Assembly: GCF_003952185.1 (NCBI RefSeq)
Contig: NZ_RXFS01000003.1
Location: forward strand, 62,001-126,000
Direction: 5' to 3'
DNA from: Variovorax sp. 679
Lineage (GTDB): Bacteria > Pseudomonadota > Gammaproteobacteria > Burkholderiales > Burkholderiaceae_C
Length of the DNA stretch: 64,000 nucleotides
Positions 9,421 through 19,132 of the stretch are shown here, in pieces; position 1 is the first letter of the stretch; each line of letters opens with the position of its first letter. The translations under genes were made by a program, and so were the position numbers. The notes below the pieces were generated by a model. It was not told the origin of the DNA. It worked only from the letters and a program-made list of their open reading frames with translations, and made no database searches.

Positions 9421-10893
9421 ATGAGCTTCGATCTCGTTCTGTTCGGCGGTACTGGCGATCTCGCGTGGCGCAAGCTGATGCCCGCGTTGTTCCAGGCATT
9501 CCGGCACGGCAGCCTGCCGCCCGACGGCCGCATCGTCGGCGTGGCGCGGGACGACCTGTCGGACGACCAGTACCGGGAGCTGATCCAGTCGCGCTTCAGC
9601 GCGGTGGAAGGGGCCAAGCGGCCCTCGCCCGAGGAGTTCACGAAGTTCGCTTCCATGCTGCACTACCTGCGCATGGATCTTTCCAAGCCCGACGACTACG
9701 CCCGGCTGGCCGGCCTGCTCAACCAGCGCGACGCCAAGACGGTGGTGATGTACGTGGCCACGGCGCCCGCGCTCTTCACCCAGGTGGTCGAGCAGATCGC
9801 GGCCGCCGGGCTCAACGGCCCCCGCACCCGCATCGTGCTGGAGAAGCCTCTGGGCCACGACCTGGCCTCCAACCGCGCCATCAATTCCGCCGTGGGCAAG
9901 GTGCTCGAGGAGAAGCAGGTCTTCCGCATCGACCACTACCTCGGCAAGCCCTCGGTGCAGAACCTGTTCGCGATGCGCTTCGGCAATGCGCTCTTCGAAC
10001 CCATCTGGCGCCGCGAGCACATCGCCAACATCCAGATCACCATCGCCGAAGACCTTGGCGTGGAAAAGCGCGGCGCCTTCTACGACCAGACCGGCGCGCT
10101 GCGCGACATGGTGCAGAACCACGCGCTGCAGCTGCTGTGCGCCGTGGCCATGGAGCCGCCCATCAACGCGCACGCCGACGCCATCCGCGACGAGAAGCTC
10201 AAGGTGCTGCGGGCGCTGAAGCCCTGGACGCCGGAGAGCTTGGGCCTGCATGCGGTGCGTGGCCAGTACACGGCCGGCACGGCCTATGGCGAGCGGGTGC
10301 CGGGCTACCGCGACGAGCCGGGCGTGAACCCCGACAGCCGCACCGAGACCTTCGTGGCCCTGCGCGCCGAGATCGCCAACTGGCGATGGGCCGGCGTGCC
10401 CTTCTACATCCGCACCGGCAAGCGGCTGGCTTCGCGCGACGCGCGCATCGAGGTCAACTTCCGCCCCACGCCGCACGCCATCTACCGCGCGCCGGCCGGC
10501 AACGTCAACAAGCTGGTGATCAACCTGCAGCCCAAGGACGGGCTGGAACTGCACATGCTCGCGCAGGCCCAGGACAACCGCCAGCGCACCAACGGCAACC
10601 AGAGCGCGGCCGCGCAACTGGCACCGGTGCAGCTCGACCTCGACTTCGACAAGCGCTTCGGCTCCGAGCGCGTGGGCGCCTACGAGCGCCTGCTGCTCGA
10701 CGTGATCGATGGCCGCCTCAACCTGTTCGTGCGCAGCGACGAGCAGGAAGAGGCATGGCGCTGGGTCGAGCCGCTGATCGACAACTGGGAATCGGACGGC
10801 GGCCCGCGCCCCTATGCGGCCGGCACCTGGGGCCCGAGCGCATCGAGCGCGATGATCGCGCGCGACGGGTTCTCCTGGGGCGAGGAGCAGTAA
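9421..10893 (+). CDS. zwf: Glucose-6-phosphate 1-dehydrogenase
   Basis: Oxidises glucose 6-phosphate to 6-phosphogluconolactone with NADP, the entry to the oxidative pentose phosphate and Entner-Doudoroff routes. The 490-residue protein shows the nucleotide-binding start FGGTGDLAWRKLMPAL, EKPLGHDL near residue 141, and the active-site block RIDHYLGK at residues 169-176 with its catalytic His and Lys. A GGAAGGA ribosome-binding site lies about 10 bases before the ATG. It is monocistronic and divergent from the importer operon. Confidence 0.95.
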   Translation: MSFDLVLFGGTGDLAWRKLMPALFQAFRHGSLPPDGRIVGVARDDLSDDQYRELIQSRFSAVEGAKRPSPEEFTKFASMLHYLRMDLSKPDDYARLAGLLNQRDAKTVVMYVATAPALFTQVVEQIAAAGLNGPRTRIVLEKPLGHDLASNRAINSAVGKVLEEKQVFRIDHYLGKPSVQNLFAMRFGNALFEPIWRREHIANIQITIAEDLGVEKRGAFYDQTGALRDMVQNHALQLLCAVAMEPPINAHADAIRDEKLKVLRALKPWTPESLGLHAVRGQYTAGTAYGERVPGYRDEPGVNPDSRTETFVALRAEIANWRWAGVPFYIRTGKRLASRDARIEVNFRPTPHAIYRAPAGNVNKLVINLQPKDGLELHMLAQAQDNRQRTNGNQSAAAQLAPVQLDLDFDKRFGSERVGAYERLLLDVIDGRLNLFVRSDEQEEAWRWVEPLIDNWESDGGPRPYAAGTWGPSASSAMIARDGFSWGEEQ

Positions 10894-10921
10894 CGCCCGC
10901 TCTCGCCTCCGGCGCGCTCGC

Positions 10922-11830
10922 TCAGCCGAACTGCAGGCAGCGCATGCTGAGCGTGCCGGACTGGAATCCCTCGTAGACCGTCTTCGCGCGCTCGCTGCTG
11001 CCGGCGGCGCCGAGGGCGTAGAGTAAAGGGAAGTAGTGATCGGGCGTCGCCACGGCGGTCGATGCGCCTTCCAGCTTCTCGTAGCCGACCAGCGCGCGGT
11101 CGTCGCGGCCCGCCAGCGCGGACTTCACCGCATCGTCGAAGGACTGCGCCCACGGCCGGCTGGCGCTCGGGCCGTCCGGCGTTCCACGGTCGGTGGCGCG
11201 CAGGTTGTGCACCACGTTGCCGCTGCCCATCACCAGCACGCCCTTGTCGCGCAGCGCGGCCAGATCGCGGCCCACCGCGTAGTGGAAGGCGGCCGGCTTG
11301 TCGTAGTCGATGCTGAGCTGGAACACCGGCACATCGGCCTTGGGGTAGAGGTGCTTCAGCACCGTCCATGTGCCGTGGTCGAGGCCCCATTGATCGGTGG
11401 CGATCACCGGTGACTGCTTCACCACCCCGACGGTCTCACGGGCCAGCGCCGGGTGGCCCGGCGCGGGGTATTCGACGTCGAACAGCGCCTGCGGAAAGCC
11501 GCCGAAATCGTGGATCGTCTTAGGCCGCTCCTGCACGCCGACGCCGGTGGCGCCCCGGCTCAGCCAGTGCGCCGACACGCTGAGAATGGCCGACGGCCGG
11601 GGCAGCTCCTTGCCCCATGCCGCCAGCCGGCGCGTGAAGGCGTTGTCGGTGATGGCGTTCATCGGCGAGCCATGGCCGATGAAGATCACCGGCATGCGGC
11701 GAATGGCTGCACCGGCGGCCTGCACGCTGCAGGCCAGCGAAGCGAGCACCGCGGTCGCTCCCACGGCTGTTCCCATCAGGAAGCCGCGGCGGCCCAGTTC
11801 GGTCGTTGCGAGAGTCGTCGTCAATGGCAT
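10922..11830 (-). CDS. LigB-family extradiol dioxygenase, Tat-exported (YgiD/DODA-like)
   Basis: The protein (302 residues) matches the 4,5-DOPA extradiol dioxygenase family: VIFIGHGSPMNAI supplies the first metal His, AILSVSAHW the next, and HDFGGFPQALFDVEYPAPG and WGLDHGTW follow. The family cleaves catechol rings with iron or zinc. Unusually, the chosen start (11830) gives GRRGFLMGTAVGATAVLA, a twin-arginine-type leader, so the enzyme is predicted to act in the periplasm, whereas E. coli YgiD has no such leader. The frame extends 16 codons upstream but that part looks non-coding. It converges on zwf, with 28 bases between the stops. Confidence 0.85.
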   Translation of the reverse strand: MPLTTTLATTELGRRGFLMGTAVGATAVLASLACSVQAAGAAIRRMPVIFIGHGSPMNAITDNAFTRRLAAWGKELPRPSAILSVSAHWLSRGATGVGVQERPKTIHDFGGFPQALFDVEYPAPGHPALARETVGVVKQSPVIATDQWGLDHGTWTVLKHLYPKADVPVFQLSIDYDKPAAFHYAVGRDLAALRDKGVLVMGSGNVVHNLRATDRGTPDGPSASRPWAQSFDDAVKSALAGRDDRALVGYEKLEGASTAVATPDHYFPLLYALGAAGSSERAKTVYEGFQSGTLSMRCLQFG

Positions 11831-11912
11831 GGCGGAACTCTGCAACGGCTGCCGGCGCAAGGCAGTGCCTTTACGCACACTTTTCCGGAGATCGGCAACG
11901 GATCAGCGCGCG

Positions 11913-12916
11913 CTAGATGCGCCCTTCCTCGACCGCGTGGCAGGCCACCTGCACGCCCTTGAGGCTCAGCAGCTTCGGCCGCTCGGAAGAGCAGCGCGCA
12001 TTCGCATGCGGGCAGCGCGGGTGAAAGGCGCAGCCCGTGGGCGGATTCAGCGGATTCGGCACCTCGCCCTGTACCGGCGTGCGCGAACGGCCCGTGTGCT
12101 TCATCTGCGGAATGGCGTCGAGCAGCATGCGCGTATACGGGTGCTGCGGCGCCTCGAACAGCTTCTGCTTGTCGGCCACCTCGACCAGCCGGCCCAGGTA
12201 CATCACGCCGACCTGGTCGGCCACGTGGCGCACCACGGCGAGGTTGTGCGAGATGAAGAGGTAGGTCAGGCCCTGCTGGCGCTGCAGGTCCTTCATGATG
12301 TTGAGCACCTGCGCCTGCACGCTCACGTCGAGCGCCGAGGTGGGCTCGTCGCACACCAGGAACTCGGGCTGCGTGGCGAGAGCCCGCGCGATGGAGATGC
12401 GCTGGCGCTGGCCGCCCGAGAACTGGTGCGGGTACTTGCTCATGTCCAGCGGCGAGAGGCCGACCGACTTGAGCAGTTCGCCCACGCGCTCGCGCAGCGC
12501 GGCCTTGTCGCTGATGATGCCGTGCTCGCGCAGCGGCTCGCCGATGATGTCTTCCACGATCCAGCGCGGGTTGAGGCTCGCGTAGGGGTCCTGGAAGATC
12601 ATCTGGATGCGGCGGCGCAGCTTGCGGCCCTCGGGGGTCTTGAAGGCGGCGTGCGCGTCCTGCCCGTCGAACTGCAGGCCGCCGCGCGTGGGCGCATAAA
12701 GGCCCACCAGCAGCCGCGCCACGGTGCTCTTGCCGCAGCCCGATTCGCCCACCAGCGCCAGCGTCTTGCCGCGCTCGATGGAAAAGCTCACGCCGTCCAC
12801 CGCGTGCAGCAGCACGCGCGGCTTGCGTTCGAGCACGCGGTTGAGCCAGGGTGGAGAGACGTCGAAGGTGCGCGCGAGGTCGTGGGCGACGACGAGCGGT
12901 TCGCTTGCCACGGTGC

Positions 12917-12920
<4 letters not shown>
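11913..12920 (-). CDS. Peptide-type ABC transporter ATPase, DppF/OppF class
   Basis: A 335-residue ATPase with Walker A GESGCGKSTVARLL (near residue 57), Q loop MIFQDPYASLNPRW, signature QFSGGQRQRISIARAL, Walker B FLVCDEPTSALD and the oligopeptide C-terminal domain carrying the cysteine-rich end GCAFHPRCPHANARC. These domains drive import of di- or oligopeptides or similar solutes together with the DppD partner, whose stop it overlaps by 4 bases. It is the last gene of the operon that starts with the permease at 18947. Confidence 0.92.
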
Positions 12921-13987
<1,067 letters not shown>

Positions 13988-14000
13988 GACGCTACCTTTC

Positions 14001-14912
14001 TCATCGCAAGCGAGGGTTGAGCGCGTCGCGCAGCCAGTCGCCGAGCAGGTTCACGCTGAGTGCAATGAGCACCAGCATCAGGCCCGGAAACACCGTGATC
14101 CACCATTCGCCCGAGAACAGGTACTGGTTGCCGATGCTGATGAGCGTGCCCAGCGAAGGCGAAGTGGGTGGCACGCCGACACCTAGGAACGACAGCGTGG
14201 CCTCGGTGATGATGGCCGTGGCCACCTGGATCGTGGCGAGCACGGTCACCGGCCCCAGCACGTTGGGCAGCACATGGCGCAGCATGATGCGCAGCGGCGC
14301 CACGCCCGTGACGCGCGCGGCCTGCACGTATTCCTTGTTGCGCTCCACCAGCGTGGAGCCGCGCACCGTGCGCGCGTACTGCACCCAGCCGGTCAGCGAG
14401 ATGGAAATGATCAGCACCCCGAAGGCGAGCGATTCGTGCGCGGCGGGAAAGAGCGCACGGCCCACGCCCGCGATGAGCAGCGCCACCAGGATCGGCGGAA
14501 ACGACAGCATCACGTCGCACACGCGCATGAGGAAGGAATCGAGCCAGCCACCGAAGAAGCCGGCCAGCAGCCCCAGCACCACGCCGACCACCACCGACAA
14601 GACCACCGACACCAGGCCGACGATCAGCGAGATGCGCGCGCCGTAGATGACGGCCGACAGGATGTCGCGGCCCTGGTCGTCGGTGCCGAGCAGGTACTTG
14701 GAGGAACCTTCGGCGCTCCATGCGGGCGGTAGCCGCGCATCGCCGAGTTCGAGGGTGGCGAGGTCGAAGGGGTTGTGCGGCGAGACCCATCCTGCGAACA
14801 CCGCGCAGAACACGCAAACCGCCGCGATCACCGCCGCGGCCATGGCCACGGGCGATGTGCGAAAGCTGTAGCCGACATCGCTGTCGAGCCAGCGGGCAAG
14901 TGTTTTTTTCAT
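14001..14912 (-). CDS. Peptide-type ABC permease, DppC class
   Basis: A 303-residue inner-membrane permease. It starts with a short cytoplasmic arm and one span (residues ~23-42), followed by LLGTDDQGRDILSAVIYGARISL, the standard DppC block. The EAA loop reads YVQAARVTGVAPLRIMLRHVLPN, and the tail ends GDWLRDALNPRLR as in the family. It is 166 bases downstream of the binding-protein stop; that gap carries a terminator and a palindromic repeat, so expression of this gene and the two ATPases may be lower than that of the binding protein. Confidence 0.92.
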   Translation of the reverse strand: MKKTLARWLDSDVGYSFRTSPVAMAAAVIAAVCVFCAVFAGWVSPHNPFDLATLELGDARLPPAWSAEGSSKYLLGTDDQGRDILSAVIYGARISLIVGLVSVVLSVVVGVVLGLLAGFFGGWLDSFLMRVCDVMLSFPPILVALLIAGVGRALFPAAHESLAFGVLIISISLTGWVQYARTVRGSTLVERNKEYVQAARVTGVAPLRIMLRHVLPNVLGPVTVLATIQVATAIITEATLSFLGVGVPPTSPSLGTLISIGNQYLFSGEWWITVFPGLMLVLIALSVNLLGDWLRDALNPRLR

Positions 14913-14928
14913 CGCCGGGCCGCCCCAA

Positions 14929-14999
14929 GATGAAAAGCTGCCCCCTCGGGGGGCAGCGGACCTTGCGCAGCAAGGGGAGCGTGGGGGTTATTTTTCATC
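14929..14999. repeat. 71-bp palindromic intergenic repeat (REP/MITE-like)
   Basis: The element is bounded by 8-bp perfect inverted repeats GATGAAAA and TTTTCATC. Inside are a 9-bp GC stem with a 3-base loop (14937-14957) and a second hairpin CCTTGC-GCA-GCAAGG (about 14961-14975). It carries no reading frame. Comparable intergenic palindromes rich in CCCCC/GGGGG are familiar from Comamonadaceae chromosomes; copy number cannot be judged from one copy here. Confidence 0.6.
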
Positions 15000-15014
15000 G
15001 TGAAGCAAAAGGAA

Positions 15015-15037
15015 TGGGCCCGCAAAAAGCGGGCCCA
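15015..15037 (-). terminator. Hairpin terminator after the peptide-binding protein gene
   Basis: TGGGCCCGC and GCGGGCCCA form a 9-bp perfect stem around five A. On the minus strand the stem is followed by TTCCTTTTGCTT. It lies 42 bases beyond the binding-protein stop and before the dppC-type permease, so it may partially end transcription within the operon and raise binding protein over permease. Confidence 0.6.
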
Positions 15038-15078
15038 TGGTCAGGCCGCCTTATTCAATCAGCAAGCGGCCGGTGGCA

Positions 15079-16662
15079 TCAGGGCTTGATGCTCATCCAC
15101 TTGAAGTACATGAAGTTGTCGGCCAGCTGAACCAGCTCGACCTTCTTGCTCACGCCCCAGGCCAGCGACTGCTGGTGCAGCGGCAGGTGGCCGATGTCGT
15201 CGGAGTGAATCTTGAAAGCCTCCTTGATCATCTCGTTGCGCTTGGCCTTGTCGGTTTCCGACTGGATTTTCTTGGTCAGCTCGTCGAGCTTGGGGTTGCA
15301 GTACGCGCCCAGGTTGAACTGGCCGGTGCCCTTGTCGTCCGGGCAGGACGTGAGCGAGCTCAGCGCGTTGTGCGAATCGTAGGTGGTCGGGGTCCAGCCC
15401 AGCATGTAGAAGCTGGTGTCGCGGCGCAGTACCTTCGGGAAGTAGGTGCCCTTGGTCTCGGCCACGAGGTTGATCTTCACGCCGATCTTCGCGAGGTTGG
15501 CGGCCACGCTCTGGCAGACCTGGCCGTCGTTCACGTAGCGGTCGTTCGGGCAGTTCAGCGACACCTCGAAGCCGTTGGGGTAGCCGGCCTCGGTCAGCAG
15601 CTTCTTGGCGGCATCGACGTCGAAGGGCAAGCGCTTGTCCTGGTCCGCGCTCCAGCCGTTGATGCCGGGGCCGACCAGCAGGCCGGTGGGACGCGAGGCG
15701 CCGCGCATCACGGTGCGCTGGATGCCGGCGATGTCGATGGCCTGGTAGAAGGCCTGGCGCACGCGCTTGTCCTTGAACGGGTTCTTGCCCTTGATGTTCG
15801 AATACTGCAGCTCGTCGCGCTTCTGGTCCATGCCCAGGAAGATGGTGCGCATCTCGGGGCCGGTGATGACGCGGGCGTTGGGCGCGGCGTTGATGCGGGC
15901 GATGTCCTGCACCGGCACGGGCTCCATCACGTCGACTTCGCCGGAAACCAGGGCGGCCACGCGGGTGGCGGGGTTGGCGATGGGCGTGAAGACGATCTCC
16001 TGCGCGTTGCCGTCGATCTTGCCCCAGTAGGTGCCGTTGCGCGTGAACACGGTGCGCACGTTCGGCTGGCGCTCGCGCACGCGGAACGGGCCGGTGCCGT
16101 TGGCCTTGAACGAGGCGGTGTTCTCGATGCCCTTGCGGCGGTCGACCGGCTTGGTGGCCTGGTTTTCCTCGCACCACTTCTTGCTCATGATCATCGTCAG
16201 CGAGATCACGTCGGGCAGGATGGGGAACGGGCCGTTGGTCTCGATCTCGACGGCGAGGTCGCCGACCTTGCGCACGGCCTTGATGTCGCTGAGCGTGGCG
16301 CGCATGTCGGAGCCGTCGCCCTGGGCGCGGGCGAAGCTGAACACCACGTCGTCGGCGGTGAACGGCGTGCCGTCATGGAAGGTCACGCCCTTGCGCAGCT
16401 CGAAGCGCCAGACGTTCGGCGAGGTCTGCTTCCAGCTGGTGGCGAGCAGCGGCGCGAGGCTCAGGTCCTTGTTGCGTCCCACGAGGGTTTCATAGACGTT
16501 GGCCGTGACGCTCAGCTGCAGCGACTCGTTGAGCGAGTGCGGGTCCAGCGATAGCGCGTCCCCCTGGTTCGCGATGCGGATGGTCTGCGCACCGGCGACC
16601 ATGCTGACGGCGCTCAAGGCGCACAAAACGGCGGCCGCGGCCACATTCTTCTTGAAACTCAT
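15079..16662 (-). CDS. Peptide-type ABC transporter substrate-binding protein (family 5)
   Basis: Periplasmic receptor that hands ligands to the DppBCDF-type importer. The 527-residue product starts MSFKKNVAAAAVLCALSAVS, a Sec signal peptide with cleavage after VAGA; a GAGGAG lies 7 bases before this ATG, so the 10-codon upstream extension is rejected. Family 5 features include DALSLDPHSLNES near the mature start and LRKGVTFHDGTPFTADDVVF, the classical SBP_bac_5 block. It is preceded in the operon by an M20 hydrolase, which hints at N-acylated or peptide-like ligands. Confidence 0.92.
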   Translation of the reverse strand: MSFKKNVAAAAVLCALSAVSMVAGAQTIRIANQGDALSLDPHSLNESLQLSVTANVYETLVGRNKDLSLAPLLATSWKQTSPNVWRFELRKGVTFHDGTPFTADDVVFSFARAQGDGSDMRATLSDIKAVRKVGDLAVEIETNGPFPILPDVISLTMIMSKKWCEENQATKPVDRRKGIENTASFKANGTGPFRVRERQPNVRTVFTRNGTYWGKIDGNAQEIVFTPIANPATRVAALVSGEVDVMEPVPVQDIARINAAPNARVITGPEMRTIFLGMDQKRDELQYSNIKGKNPFKDKRVRQAFYQAIDIAGIQRTVMRGASRPTGLLVGPGINGWSADQDKRLPFDVDAAKKLLTEAGYPNGFEVSLNCPNDRYVNDGQVCQSVAANLAKIGVKINLVAETKGTYFPKVLRRDTSFYMLGWTPTTYDSHNALSSLTSCPDDKGTGQFNLGAYCNPKLDELTKKIQSETDKAKRNEMIKEAFKIHSDDIGHLPLHQQSLAWGVSKKVELVQLADNFMYFKWMSIKP

Positions 16663-16693
16663 GGGAACACTCCTCGGGTTGGAATCGGACAAA

Positions 16694-17965
16694 TCACGTC
16701 GCCGCGGTGGCGGCGGCTCTCCCTGGCTGCGCGCCGCGGGTAGCGGCGAGCGGCATGCCCTGCTCGATCAGGCCGGCGTGCAGCGCGGCGCCGAGCGGCA
16801 GGATCTCGTCATTGAAGTCGTAGCGGCTGTTGTGCAGGTGGGCGCCTTCGCGCACGTCCTGGCCGATGCGCAGGTAGGCGCCGGCCTTCTTCTGCAGCAT
16901 GAAGGAAAAGTCTTCGGCGCCCATGCTGGGTTCCATGCTGCGCTCGACATTCCTCGCGCCGACCAGCGACTCGGCCACGTCGGCCGCGAACATCGCTTCG
17001 GGCGCGGTGTTGATGGTGGCCGGGTAGATGCGCTCGTACCTGATGCTGGCGGTGGCACCGAAGCCCGAGGCGATGGCGCTGCACAGCTCGTTGAGACGCT
17101 GCTCGACCTGCGCCTGCACGCGCGAACTGAAGGTGCGCACGGTGCCGACCAGCGTGGCCTCTCCGGGCACCACGCTCATCGCGCCGAGGTCGCCGGCCTG
17201 CATCGCGCAGATGCTGATGACGGCCGCGTCGATCGGGCGCACGTTGCGCGAGACGATGGTCTGGGCCGCGGTGATGATGTGCGCCGCGACGATCACCGGG
17301 TCGATGGTCTGGTAGGCATGCGCGCCGTGGCCGCCCTTGCCCTTGATGCTGATGGTGATGCGATCGGCCGCCGCCATCATGGCGCCGCGATTGATGCCGA
17401 CCGTACCGGCCGGCATGGCGGGCCAGTTGTGCATCGCGTAGACGGCGTCGACCGGGAAGCGGTCGAACAGGCCGTCCTCGATCATCACGCGCGCGCCGGC
17501 GAAGCCTTCCTCGCCAGGCTGGAAGATGAGCACGGCGGTGCCGTCGAAGTCGCGCGTCTCGGCCAGGTAGCGCGCGGCGCCGACCAGCATGGCTGTGTGG
17601 CCGTCGTGGCCGCAGCCGTGCATCAGGCCGTCGCTGGCGGAGCGCCAGCCGAAGTCGTTGTCCTCGCGCATGGGCAGCGCGTCCATGTCGGCGCGCAGGC
17701 CGATCATGCGGCCGCTGGCCGTCGAGCGGCCGCGGATGACGCCGACCACGCCGGTCTTGCCGATGCACTCGTGGATCTCGTCGACGCCGCAGGCACGCAG
17801 GGCCTCGCGCACGCGGCCGGAGGTGTAGACCTCCTCGAAGCCGAGCTCGGGGTGCGCGTGCAGGTCGCGGCGGAAGGCGGTGATCTCGGGATAGAAGTTC
17901 GCGATGTGCGCGAACGCGCGGCCGGAAGCTTTCAGGCGCGGGGCCGCCGCTGTCGCTGCCGTCAT
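16694..17965 (-). CDS. M20 family amidohydrolase (hippurate hydrolase-like)
   Basis: A cytoplasmic metalloenzyme of 423 residues that removes acyl or amide groups from amino acids. The metal-binding segment HGCGHDGH is at residues 116-123, the catalytic glutamate pair in PGEEGFAGA at residues 150-157, and GKGGHGAH marks the dimerisation domain. RRDLHAHPELGFEE near the N-terminus is typical of the M20D subgroup. It lies between the DppB-type permease (1-base gap) and the binding protein (31-base gap), so imported substrate is probably processed by it. It could also be an aminobenzoyl-glutamate or indole-acetyl-amino-acid hydrolase. Confidence 0.9.
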   Translation of the reverse strand: MTAATAAAPRLKASGRAFAHIANFYPEITAFRRDLHAHPELGFEEVYTSGRVREALRACGVDEIHECIGKTGVVGVIRGRSTASGRMIGLRADMDALPMREDNDFGWRSASDGLMHGCGHDGHTAMLVGAARYLAETRDFDGTAVLIFQPGEEGFAGARVMIEDGLFDRFPVDAVYAMHNWPAMPAGTVGINRGAMMAAADRITISIKGKGGHGAHAYQTIDPVIVAAHIITAAQTIVSRNVRPIDAAVISICAMQAGDLGAMSVVPGEATLVGTVRTFSSRVQAQVEQRLNELCSAIASGFGATASIRYERIYPATINTAPEAMFAADVAESLVGARNVERSMEPSMGAEDFSFMLQKKAGAYLRIGQDVREGAHLHNSRYDFNDEILPLGAALHAGLIEQGMPLAATRGAQPGRAAATAAT

Positions 17966-17966
17966 G

Positions 17967-18947
17967 TCAGTGGCCCCCCGCCTTGCCGACGCGCAGACGC
18001 GGATCGACCACGAAATACAGCAGGTCGACCACGAGGTTGATCACCACGAAGATCAGGGCGATGAGGCAGAGGTAGGCGGCCATCACCGGGATATCGGCAA
18101 AGGTCACGGCCTGGATGAAGAGCAGGCCCATGCCGGGCCACTGGAACACCGACTCGGTGATGATCGCGAAGGCGATGAGGCCGCCGAGCTGCAGGCCGGT
18201 GATGGTCATCACGGGCACCAGCGTGTTCTTGAGCGCGTGGCCGAAATGGATGGCGCGGTTCGAGAGGCCGCGTGCGCGCGCGAACTTGATGTAGTCGGTG
18301 CGCAGAACCTCGAGCATCTCGGCACGCACCAGCCGCATGATCAGCGTGAGCTGGAAGATCGCCAGCGTCACCGCCGGAAGCACGATGTGCTGCCAGCCGT
18401 CGGCGCTGAACAGGCCGCTGGTCCACCAGCCGAACTTGACGGTGTCGCCCCGGCCGAAGCTCGGGAACCAGCCCAGCGTGACCGCGAAGACGAGGATCAG
18501 CAGGATGCCGATCAGGAAGGTGGGCAGCGACACGCCGAGCAGTGACACGGTCATGAACACCTGGCTCATGAAGGTGCCGCGGCGCAGCGCGGTGTACACG
18601 CCCATCGGGATGCCGATGAAGAGAGCCAGCACCGCGGCAACGAGCGCGAGCTCGAGCGTGGCCGGGAAGCGCTCGCCGATCAGGCGCGATACCTTCGCGC
18701 CCTGGCGCAGGCTGAGGCCGAACTCGCCCTGCGCAGCATTCACTAGAAAGTGCCAGAACTGCACGAAGAAGGGTCGGTCGAGCCCCAATGCGGCGCGCAG
18801 TTCGCGGATCTGCTCGGGCTTGGCGTCCTGGCCAAGAAGGAACACCACGGGGTCACCGACGTATTGGAAAAGGAGGAAGGCGATGAACGCGACCGCGATC
18901 ATCACGATCACGGCCTGGATCAGGCGGCGCAGTACAAAGGCGATCAT
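17967..18947 (-). CDS. Peptide-type ABC permease, DppB class
   Basis: A 326-residue inner-membrane permease beginning MIAFVLRRLIQAVIVMIAVA, the standard DppB first span. It carries LGLDRPFFVQFWHFL, the large periplasmic loop, and the EAA loop YIKFARARGLSNRAIHFGHALKN near residue 220. It is the first gene of the operon and pairs with the DppC-type permease four genes on. The order permease, hydrolase, binding protein, permease, two ATPases is less common than the usual ABCDF order. Confidence 0.92.
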   Translation of the reverse strand: MIAFVLRRLIQAVIVMIAVAFIAFLLFQYVGDPVVFLLGQDAKPEQIRELRAALGLDRPFFVQFWHFLVNAAQGEFGLSLRQGAKVSRLIGERFPATLELALVAAVLALFIGIPMGVYTALRRGTFMSQVFMTVSLLGVSLPTFLIGILLILVFAVTLGWFPSFGRGDTVKFGWWTSGLFSADGWQHIVLPAVTLAIFQLTLIMRLVRAEMLEVLRTDYIKFARARGLSNRAIHFGHALKNTLVPVMTITGLQLGGLIAFAIITESVFQWPGMGLLFIQAVTFADIPVMAAYLCLIALIFVVINLVVDLLYFVVDPRLRVGKAGGH

Positions 18948-19063
18948 TCAGCAAGCAAAGTGAACGGGCATGCTAGCAGTGCAAGGTGCGTGCCCGCACG
19001 GTGGTTCCCCGGGGGTGCGCCTCGTGCTTTCCCGGGGGTGTCCGGGCGGAATCCGGACGAAAA

Positions 19064-19093
19064 AAAGCCACTCGACTTTCGTCGAGTGGCTTT
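19064..19093 (-). terminator. Rho-independent terminator of porin 1
   Basis: A 13-bp perfect stem (AAAGCCACTCGAC with GTCGAGTGGCTTT) closes a four-base loop. On the minus strand it runs into a T tract. It lies 40 bases beyond the porin stop and is the strongest terminator in the window. Confidence 0.92.
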
Positions 19094-19110
19094 CGAGCTT
19101 TTGATTCGAA

Positions 19111-19126
19111 GCTGGCTTACGCCAGC
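19111..19126 (-). repeat. 3' UTR hairpin shared by both porin genes
   Basis: Read along the porin transcript, GCTGGC-GTAA-GCCAGC is preceded by GAT and followed by TTCGAA. Porin 2 has the same arrangement 30 bases after its stop (GATGCTGGC, CCC, GCCAGTTCGAA near 23297-23322). The shared element suggests that the duplication included the 3' untranslated region. Confidence 0.55.
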
Positions 19127-19132
19127 ATCAAA

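Noticed and set aside
7606..10617. Open frame of about 1000 codons on the minus strand across the binding protein, zwf and intergenic DNA
   Set aside because: It crosses well-supported genes in other frames and has low-complexity composition without motifs.
18990..19060. Two CCCGGGGGTG repeats before the peptide operon
   Set aside because: Short GC repeats are expected by chance at this base composition, and no site family fits.
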